From Sorex araneus (taxonomy: Eukaryota > Chordata > Mammalia > Eulipotyphla > Soricidae), in contig NC_073313.1 in NCBI RefSeq assembly GCF_027595985.1, positions 217,002,066 to 217,066,065 on the forward strand: DNA of 64,000 nt. Reading direction: 5' to 3'. Below the pieces are notes generated by a model, which worked only from the letters and a program-made list of their open reading frames with translations, had not been told where the DNA came from and ran no database searches. The translations under genes and the position numbers were made by a program. Positions 45,879 to 54,700 of the stretch are shown here, piece by piece. Numbering within the stretch: the stretch's first letter is position 1; the number at the start of each line of letters is the position of its first letter.

Positions 45879-46595
45879 TGTGTGATCTATTTCTTTCTTT
45901 TTATTTATTTATTTATATCAAACCAAATAAGGTCAATCCCCCAAAGGCAAGGGGACAACATGATTCCCCCTTTGGGGACCTATTGAAATCTCTAAAAGAC
46001 TTGCTCTGTTTTCCCTCTTAGCCTGTTTGGACTGTTCTAAAAATAGTTTACATATAAATACAAAACTTACTTACTTATAAAAAGCAAAAATTTGTTTCTC
46101 ATTATTCTGGAAGCTGCGTCTTGTGGTTGTTAGCTGTTTGGGTCACTCCTGGTGGTGTGTGGAAGCTTAAAAGGACACTTGTTGAAAGGTTTGGGGGGAT
46201 GGGTTTAATTTTGAAGATTAATGTGCTGGTGGGAAATAAGCATATGGAAAGGTAGCTTTTGACTTTATGAAGAGGCATAAAGGTAACAACTGATGAGAAA
46301 TTCATAAGGAGACCATTAAAAAAAATAAAGAAGAAAGAGAATAAAGACTTTATTAACAAAAATGTCCAGGTTAGAATGAACTAGCATCATCTGTAGAGAA
46401 ACTCTCCAATTTTTTTTTCTTTCGTTTCCAGTAGTGCTCAGGGCTCACTCCTGACTGTGGGCTTAGAGCTCAGTACTTCTGGGGCTCAGGGGGATCAATT
46501 CCCAGCATCCTTCCCATGTTAGAAGACATGGGAAGGAAACACTTTGAAAGGAAACACCTAAAAAAAAGCCCTTGGAAATAGATAGATCCAAGAGG
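45879..46595. other. Intergenic, little recognised
   Basis: (TTTA)n at 45897-45916; a partial - strand SINE body at about 46425-46510; otherwise unique. Confidence 0.4.
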
Positions 46596-46599
46596 CCTT

Positions 46600-47430
46600 T
46601 GCAGACAGGAGCCCTGGGTACAATTCCCCAGCACCATATAGTCTCCCAAGTGCTGCGGAGAGTGGCCCCAGGCACAGAGCCAGACCTGAGCACTGAGCTG
46701 GAACTAGTCCTCAAGCCATGCTGGCTGTGGTCCCCAAACAGCAAACAAACATGCTGTCCAAGCTACTGAAGATGCCAAGAAGAGAGACCTACCCTGGAAA
46801 TTACAGAATTAGGCGGCAGTACTTTTTGTTTGGGGAAGGGGGTGAAACCTGTTTTTTGGGGGGAGGGGAGGCAGCAGCTGCTCAGGGCTTACTCCTGGCG
46901 GTCTTGGAGGACTATATAGGGCTCTGGGAATTGAACCTGGATCAGCTGTATATAAGACAAGCAAGTTAACAACTGTACAATCACTCTGGCCCTCTACTTA
47001 ATTTTTTAAAATTTAACTTTTATTTTTGGGGTCTCCTAAGCAGTGATTATGGGGCTTGGAGCCATATCTGGTGATAGTTGACTTGGTTATGCATGTCAAG
47101 ATTGTTCAGTGCTTGGCCAGGTGATGCAGCGCTGGTGGGGTCCAGCGGTGCTGAGGGTCATCAGAGCCTTATCCAGAGGTGCTCTGCAGACTGTGCGGTT
47201 CCAGTCCTGGTGCTTGGCAAGGATGTACGTCAGCATTCCGAGCTGCTTCTCCAATTCTTTTTTTTCCCCTTTCGTTTCCAGCAGTACTCAGGGATCACTC
47301 CTGACTCGGCTTAGGACTCACTCCTTCTGGGGCTCAGGGAATTTTATGGGGTGCTAGGAATCAAACTTGGGTTGGCAGTTGGCAAGCATCTTACTGGCTG
47401 TATTATCTCTCTGCCCCCATCGCTCCAGTC
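46600..47430. mobile_element. Three old SOR-type SINEs
   Basis: + strand copy 46600-46745; - strand copies 46855-46990 and 47270-47430. All decayed. Confidence 0.55.
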
Positions 47431-47439
47431 CTTTGGGGG

Positions 47440-48395
47440 ATTAAAAAAAGGCAAATAATGCTTATTGAACTCAGGAGTGCAGATGCCTTTTCTGCAATTG
47501 TGCTTTGAGGCTGGTAAGGTATATTCACAGAAGTGGAATTTCTGGATCATATGGATGCTTAAATACTAGTTTTTTGTTTTATTTTGTTTTGTTTTGCTTT
47601 TTGGGTCACACCCAGCGATGCACAGGGGTTATTCCTGGCTTTGCATTTAGGAATTACTTTTGGTGGTGCTCAGGGGACTGTATAGGATTCTGAGAATTGA
47701 ACCCGGGTTGGCCACGTGCAAGGCAAATGCCCTACCTGCTGTACTATCGCTCCAGCCCCAATACTAGTTTTTTTAGGAATGTCGATACTGCAATGCTATT
47801 CAGAATATCCAAAACCTGGAACAACCCAAATTCTCAAGAACAGACAAGTGGAAAAGAAGCTATGGTATATCTACAGAATGAAATACTAAATAACCTTTAG
47901 AAAAATGAAGCCATGAAATTTGCTGATACATGGATGGAAATGGAGAATATTATGCTGAGGGAAATGAGTCAGAGATGGACAGACGTAGAATGATCACACT
48001 CACTTGTAAGATATAAAGAAACAGTAGGAGAATAATACCTAAAGACAATAGAAATGAAGGCCAGGAGGACAGGTCCTTAGTAGAAAGTTTGCCAAAATTG
48101 GGGAAGGGAGGTCAGATTAGAGAAAGGACTACTGTGACAATGATAGTGGGAAGAGATCACTCTGGACAAAAACTTGGTGCTGAAAGGAGGTAAAGTGATA
48201 TGCATGATACCATTTCAGTAACAGTGTTGCAAACCATAGTGCCTAAAAGGAACAAAGAAAAGTGTCTCCCATAGACGCAGGCTAGGGGGCAGGAAACTGG
48301 GAACATAAGTAAAGGGATAGCTCCAACATTATATGACTGAAACTTGATTACAAACAACTTTGTAGCTCACGATGAGTCAACAAATTAAAAAAAAA
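47440..48395 (+). mobile_element. L1 with 5' inversion (twin priming)
   Basis: 47440-47787 reads ORF2 on the - strand (a broken FLKKL...PYDPEIPLL match). From 47788 the same ORF2 continues on the + strand (GCAATGCTATTCAGAATATC, then the MEYYAAV region in decayed form) to the 3' UTR and poly-A at 48395. A SOR SINE was later inserted in the inverted part (47577-47758). Confidence 0.75.
47577..47758 (-). mobile_element. SOR SINE nested in L1, TSD
   Basis: AATACTAGTTTTTT occurs at about 47562 and again at 47760 around this near-consensus - strand copy. Confidence 0.9.
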
Positions 48396-48985
48396 ACCTG
48401 TTTATTGGGGCTGAAGTGGCACTACAGTGGGTAGGGTGCGGTTGGCTGAATGACCTACAAAAATAAAAAATGAAACAGTATAAACTTTGGAACCCAGGTA
48501 TGCCTGACATGTGATTATTAATCACCAGAACTAGATTTTAAAATAGGAAGATTATCTGAATGGGGCCTAAACACAACCACACACACCCTCATACTATAGA
48601 AAAAGTCATGTTATGACATAAGCAGGAAGCAGCAGTGTCAGATATAGAAGATACTATCCTACTGGCTTTGAAAGGAGAGGTATGAATTCAAGGAATATGC
48701 TTTGTCTTTAGAAATTTAAAAGGATAGATTAGAAAAAATGCTCTAGAGCTTCCAGACTCACCAGGTTTGTTGACATCTTGCTTCTGAATTTCTTTTGAGG
48801 TAAGCCATTTTCACAAAAATGAAGTAGCATTTTATTGTCATTTTGACTTGCGTTTTCCTCATAGTAAGTGATAAGAATTATTCATGTGTCTATTGACCAC
48901 CTGTATTCTAGCTGAGATGTCAAACTCTTCCGTTTGAAAAAAAGTATTTATTTACTTTTTTATTATTCCCCCCTCACTATTTTTT
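48396..48985. other. Intergenic, nothing recognised
   Basis: A 40-bp SINE head fragment (48408-48448) and unique DNA. Confidence 0.4.
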
Positions 48986-48989
48986 GTTT

Positions 48990-49112
48990 CTTTTTTTTGG
49001 GTCACACCTGGTGATGCACTCCTAGCTCTGCACTCAGGAATTACTCCTGGCGGTGCTCAGGGGACCATATGGGATGATGGGAATAGAACCCACTGTGCTA
49101 TCACTCTGGCCC
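48990..49112 (-). mobile_element. SOR SINE with internal deletion
   Basis: GGTGATGCACTCCTAGCTC joins blocks that are 12 bp apart in full copies, and the B-box/A-box interval is deleted (GAACCCACTGTGC). Confidence 0.8.
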
Positions 49113-49146
49113 CTCTTCCAATTTTTAATATTTTTAAATTTATTTG

Positions 49147-49386
49147 GGCTGAAGATAGTGTAGCGGTAGGGCATTCGCCTTGCACTCGGCCAACCCATGT
49201 TCGATTCCTCTGCCCGACTTGGAGAGCCGGGCAAGCTACTGAGAGTATCTCGCCCGCAGGGCAGAGCCTGGCAAGCTACCCCTGGTGTATTCAATATGCC
49301 AAAAACAGTAACAATAAATCTTACAATAAAACATTACTGGTGCCCGCTTGAGCAACCCGATGAGCAACGGGATGACTGCGACTGTG
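49147..49386 (+). mobile_element. RTE-tailed SINE with 10-base TSD
   Basis: AAATTTATTT flanks it at 49136-49145 and 49387-49396. It ends GGGATGACTGCGACTGTG without poly-A. Confidence 0.9.
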
Positions 49387-49404
49387 AAATTTATTTATAT
49401 TTTA

Positions 49405-49565
49405 GTTTGGGCCACACTGGCAGTGCTCAGCCCTTTCTCCTGGCTCTGTGCTCAGGGATCACTACTGGCAGGGCCCAGGTGACATTATGGGGTCCTGAGA
49501 ACCTAACCCTAGGGAGCTGCATGGGTGCAAGGCAAATGCCTTGCCTGCTATACGATCTTTCTGAG
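49405..49565 (-). mobile_element. SOR-type SINE
   Basis: - strand copy, moderately diverged, head end decayed. 49566-49734 after it is unique. Confidence 0.7.
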
Positions 49566-49734
49566 GCTTCTTATTGTTTTTAAAATTTGTTACTTTCTGA
49601 GTATTTTTTTCCTCTTTCTTTTAACTGGGGTTTGAACTTAGACCTATCTCAGGCAAGGCAATTACTTTTGGATTTTTGAGTTCTTGTGTACTTTGCGCCC
49701 TAGCTCTTTTTGCCTCAAGTATGGCTTAAGCACA

Positions 49735-49995
49735 CTGTATCACTGTATTACTGTCATCCTGTTGTTCATCAGTTTTCCCCAGCGGGCGCCAGTGATGTCT
49801 CCACTTGTCCCTGTCACATGCTAGTGTAGCCCAGAGGTTAATTGGGGGCTCTTTCAGGATCAGGAGAATGAGGACCGTTGTTGTTACTGTTTTTGGCATA
49901 TAGAATATGCCACGGGTAGCTTGCCAGGCTCTGCCATGCAGGGGGGCTACTCTTGGTAGCTTACTGGGCTCTCTGAGAGGGATGGAGGCTTTTGG
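49735..49995 (-). mobile_element. RTE-tailed SINE, long-tail variant
   Basis: Between the usual GTTACTG block and the end it keeps extra sequence (49805-49875). About 40 bp of this (GGGCTACACTAGCATGTGAC read on the - strand) matches the RTE 3' region at 63310-63345. Its RTE-derived tail is therefore longer than in the other copies. Confidence 0.8.
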
Positions 49996-50118
49996 GGCGG
50001 CCTCTAATTGATTTTACAGGTGTATCTAGTCTACCGAATGTAAGCTCTTGGTTGACTGGCATGTTGTAATGATCTGCACACTGACAAACACACACCTGCC
50101 TGCGTCTCTGGGCAGTAC

Positions 50119-50322
50119 CTGGGACACCTGCAGCCTCAGGTTGATCTCCTTGAGGTTGATGGAGTGCATCCAGAGGTTGTTGAGCAGCTGGCAGAGCAGG
50201 ACCCTATTGCGGAGGGTCTGTGCCAGGTGGAACACCTGCGCCAAATCCCAGATCACCCAGTGGTTGGTTGACAGCACCCCACAATGGATGAGCCACTGTG
50301 CACACTGCTGCCACGGCTCTAT
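50119..50322 (-). pseudogene. VAV3P: VAV3 exon 1 copy, start codon lost
   Basis: Read on the - strand, 68 codons align end to end with VAV3 residues 1-68, the start of the calponin-homology domain: [16 protein letters not shown], then [10 protein letters not shown] and [10 protein letters not shown], then [11 protein letters not shown], ending VSQ. There is no stop or frameshift, but the first codon is ATA, not ATG. The match stops exactly where VAV3 exon 1 ends, and GTACTG follows as a possible splice donor. It therefore looks like a genomic or unspliced copy, not a processed one. The parent gene lies elsewhere in mammals. Confidence 0.85.
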
Positions 50323-50990
50323 GCTCGATGGTGCTGAGACTCGGCCTGGCTGGGGCAGGCGGCGATGCTGTGGCCACCGCCGAAGTATCTACATGCCCAG
50401 CCTATGCCATTCTGTCTAAATCTTGCAAAACAGCTGGCAGTGTCCATCAGGAATCACGTGTAGAGTTCCAGCGGGGATCACGCATAGAGTTCCATGCCTG
50501 GCGTGCTGAGCTGCATGTTGTCTGAGGTGAGATGGTGAGCCGGGTTCGGGAGAGCATGAGGAGTTTGGGCGTCATCTTGCCTCCAATCAAATATGGTGTG
50601 GTAATTATGGAAAGTGAGTAGGGAGTGCTTTATGATGTGTCGCATGGCCTCATAAGTGGCTGCGCAGTTTAGGAATATGTTCACTAAAGCGTGAAGCTCA
50701 GCGCAAGCATGTAGAAAGCGGCCTGGAGCATGGTGGAAGTTGGGTTGTAGAGGTCGGCTGCCGGGGCTGGGTCCCTTGGGGCGCAGAGGGCGCTCATTCA
50801 CCTGTATCTGGGGTACCCTGAGTGAAAAAAAGCTTGGCCAGAGGTATGGTTATGGCGGCATGGTTATGGGGGCCTCATTTTATGCTCCCTTCCGCGAGAA
50901 GCGGCTGTGAGTTCTGGATGGCGGCCTATGAGGTGACTTAAGCATACTACTTTCGTAAAATTACTGAATGAAACTAAACCACAGCCTTCT
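50323..50990 (-). other. Unidentified GC-richer flank of the VAV3 copy
   Basis: The first ~90 bp upstream of the lost start (GCGGTGGCCACAGCATCGCC on the - strand) is probably VAV3 5' UTR. A 107-codon - strand frame at 50478-50801 is open, but I recognise no family. It could be more VAV3 flank or a second gene fossil. Confidence 0.35.
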
Positions 50991-51299
50991 TCTTCTTCTT
51001 TTTTTTTTTTTGCATGCACTAAAAAGTGTGGGTACTTTATATTCGCCTATAGACTCAACAAAAGCTACAAAGTAGAGGGGAGGTAGAGACAGTGAAGGGG
51101 TAAGGAGAAACGCCCAGTATTCCAGGGTGAGTTGTTGGCGGGTTTAATATTGGGTTCCATTATTTAATATCCTTTGTACACATTAACGCATAGTAACAAG
51201 TGAGGGATACATGTTCATGTAAAATTGTGCCTGTATCAAACAACTGAATATTTTAGAGAACATGAAATATGCTCTGAGACTAGAGCTTCAAGCTTTAAG
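50991..51299. other. NUP35 upstream flank
   Basis: CTTCTT- and T-rich run at 50985-51012, then unique DNA. Confidence 0.4.
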
Positions 51300-51678
51300 C
51301 CCAGAAAAACGAGGTTCGGAAGGGACCCAAGTGGGAAAGGCACTTTCCAGAAGATTTGACGATCAGAAGATTTAACCGAGCGCCGGGTACACTGAACGCT
51401 AATTACGAAAGCAGTCAAAGAACTTGTGCTTCTGAGAAACGCAAGCACAGTTCCACCAAGCGGCTCTGCTTCCCCCAGCCACCGCAGCCGGTGCCGAGGC
51501 TCAGCACCAGCGCGGGCATCCTTTGCCCGATTCCAAAAGGACGAGCCGGGGCCCGGTTTGGGCACGGCGCATGTCCGGAAGTTACGCAAGCCCCGGCGGT
51601 GGAGGGCCTCTACCCGTGGGGAGAGTTTCCGCCATTTTTGAAAACTGGGACTGTCCGGGGCTTTTCCTGGCCGCTGAC

Positions 51679-51718
51679 ATGGCAGCGTTCGCCATGGAAC
51701 CCCAAGCGCTTTCGTTAG
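51679..51718 (+). CDS. NUP35: NUP35 coding exon 1
   Basis: 40 bases from ATGGCAGCGTTC to TTAG, donor GTGAGT, phase 1. A second in-frame ATG lies five codons in. The first is chosen because it matches the human N-terminus. Confidence 0.93.
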
Positions 51719-54700
51719 GTGAGTAAAAAACAAAAAAACAAAAAACGTATATATATATTTTTTTTTGGCCCGACCCCGCCGCCGACTTGCAAACTGACAA
51801 TGCCCAGCGGACAGTTTTCAAACTCCCGCCGGGCCAGTTTCAGTCACGCGTCCCGTGTCCTTAGGGGGTCGGAGCCGCGCTGGCGTGGCGTGGCGTGGCG
51901 TGTGTGGGGAAGGCTGGCGAGTGTGGGAGGCCGCTGGGTGGTGTCCGGGCTGAGACTGGGGTCCTCGGAGGTGGCGCGGCTCCCTTGGTGGGTCCCTGGG
52001 ACCCCGCCCGCGCGGCCGCCGGCGCGGGCTCGACGCAGTCCCCGGGAGAACCCCGCCGCGCCCGCGGGGTGGGCGGGGCCCCGGCTCCGCTCCCGTTTCC
52101 TTGGAGACCGGGTCCTGCGGCGCCGCGCGAGTCTCTTCACCCTCCCGAGCCCCGGCGCGTGGGGGGGGGGGGGACCCCTGCGGAGGGTGGGGGTGGGTGG
52201 CCCGCCGCGGGGAGGGCGCCTTAGAAGGAGCCGCGGGGGTGGGGGTGGTGGTGGGGGGTCCTCGCGAGGTGTCCCGGACTCGGGTAGGAAGGACCCAGTT
52301 CCGTGGGGGAGGCCTCCCGGCTTACCGGTCACTCTGGGGGGATGCTGCGCGGAGGACTTGTGGGGCGTGTCCCCGGTGGCAATGTGCCGTAAGAAAAACG
52401 TCTGCCTGCCGCGTCAACGGGCAGTGTGTATGCTCTCGCTCGGGACTTTCGGGACCCCCAAGGCCCCGCTGAGAAATTCAGGGCAGAAAACAGCCACCGG
52501 CCCGCTCTCGTAGAGGAGACCTGGGGAACTTGTTTCCAGCCTGGAAAAGAGCAACATCCATCATGATGTATTTCCGTAGGAGTTTGAAGGGAACATCCCC
52601 GTCCGCTTCGGGTACAGAGTTTTGGTTTGTTTTTTTTTTCCTTTCTTTTGAGAAATAGACTTGACATGAACTAACAATATTAGAACACAGACGGCCACAC
52701 GAATCAGTGCAGATACTCAATTGCATTTCAACATTTAAGTACTTGGTCTAGGGACTAGTGTTTCGTTTTATCTTAAAAAGATGACAAACCATCTATTTCC
52801 GTTCCAAAGTTTTCTCCGCAGGAAAATCAGGCAGGAGCGCGTATTTCTTGTCGTTACAAATGTGAACGGACCGGTCCCCTATTCATTGTATTCGCTGTCA
52901 GAAATCTGACATTGGCCGATGCTGATTATTCAAGCCCACGTCTCGAGATGTAGCATTTTTCAAGCCCCTCCCTAATGGTGTATTAAAACCAAGCAGTTTT
53001 GGAGCCCGAGCGATCGTACAGCGCGTAGGGCGTTTGCCTTGCACGAGGCCGTGTTCAATCCCTGGTATCCCGTGTCCCTGAGCTCACTTGAGTGATCCAG
53101 GAGCGTGGAGCTAGGAGTAATCCCAGGTGTGGCTTGAGACCAACCAGCCAAACAACCTTAGCAGTATTTTCGTGGTGCTAGCTGAGTCAGACAACATTAC
53201 TTAGTGTTTTGGATACAAACAGATGAGATTTAAGCCTTTCATTACCCATTGGTACAAGTTTTCCCGTGAAGTGAAATGAAGCACTGAAGGTGATGGTCCG
53301 ATGAAAAAGAGCCTTTTGTGCCTCCCCGCCCCGTGCTTCCCTCTCTTCCCTCCCTTCCCTCCTTCTCTTAAGGTTTTTGGGCCACACCTCATTGATGGTG
53401 CTCAGTACTTGCTGCTGGCTCTGTGCTTAGGGATCACTCCTGGCAGGGCTTGGTGGATCCTATAGGGTGCAGGGTATTGAATCCGGGTCCTAACGCCCTA
53501 CCCCACTCGCTATACTATAGCTCCGGTTTCCCAACCGTTTTACTTTTTTAAGAGAACGGTTGGTTTAGTACTTGAGTTGTGGTGCTCACTGGACTTCGTA
53601 CACTTTCCTAGAGCTGCTGGGGTGGCATTGCATGAGTGGTCAGTGCTGTGCTTGTAAGCCGACTACAATGTGAGTCTAGCTCCCTGCCCTTTCTACATTT
53701 CTTGATGTACTCCGATTGGGGTGAGGCACAGTGAAGGTAGTTGATGTTGCCTGAAAGGTTTTTTTTTAAAAATTTTTTTATAGATTTTTAAAATTATTCA
53801 GAATATGCTTTTTCAGAATTTTGACTTGGTTCCACCGTATGTTCTTTGGAAGTAAGACTGTCATAGTAATTAGCACCTTAATATAATTGCAATGTAATTA
53901 CAGTCCTTTACAACTTATTGAATTCCTTTCCAGTGTTCTGCCTGTCCCTCTTTTGTACACTTGTTTTATTATTAGGTATATGTAAAAGGAAAATAAGAGC
54001 AAGTGTGACTGACAGCATTAATAGCAAGAAACTTGTGGACAGCATTTGGATGGCAAAAGAGAAAGAAAATTCTCCATTTTCACAAATATGATTAATAATA
54101 GCCAGTAGCATTAACTGTTATGATAGCTTACAATGTAATTATTACAATAGTTAATAACTTAATAATATTAAGTCAGTATGAGCTATTAGTAGCTAATACT
54201 AAATGACTATTAGTTTTTACTTTTACTAGATACTTTTAGAATTATAGTTTGTTTTTTTTTTTTTTAAATTTATTTATTTTTAATTAGAGAATCACCGTGA
54301 GGGTACAGTTACAGATTTATACACTTTTGTGCTTATACTTCCCTCATACAAAGTTTGGAACCCATCCCTTCACCAGTGCCCATTCTCCACCACCCATGAA
54401 CCCAGTGTCCCTCCCACCCTCCCCAATCCTATCTCCCCCCCACCCCACCCTGCCACTGTGGCAAGGCATTCCCTTCTGTTCTCTCTCTCTAATTAGCTGT
54501 TGTGGTTTGCAATAAAGGTGTTGAGTGGCCGCTGTGCTCAGTCTCTAGCCCTCATTCAGCCCGCAACTCCCTTCCCCCACATTGCCTTCGACTACAATGT
54601 AGTTGGTGATCGCTTCTCTGAGTTGACCTTTCCCCGGAACGTGAGGCCAGCCTCGAAGCCATGGAGTCAACCTCCTGGTACTTATTTCTACAGTTCTTGG

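Larger units (their letters stand above)
51300..52510 (+). promoter_or_regulatory. NUP35: NUP35 CpG island promoter
   Basis: Dense CpG over about 1.2 kb, centred on NUP35 exon 1. Just upstream of the ATG are an ETS site CCGGAAGT (51575-51582), directly joined to a C/EBP-ATF-type TTACGCAA (51582-51589), and a YY1-type CCGCCATTTT (51629-51638), 40 bp before the start codon. No TATA box. This fits a housekeeping promoter. Confidence 0.8.

Noticed and set aside
51719-52513. 264-codon + strand frame and a 162-codon - strand frame (51844-52332).
   Set aside because: Both lie in the CpG island of NUP35 intron 1, directly after the splice donor. They are low-complexity Gly/Arg/Pro frames caused by GC content.
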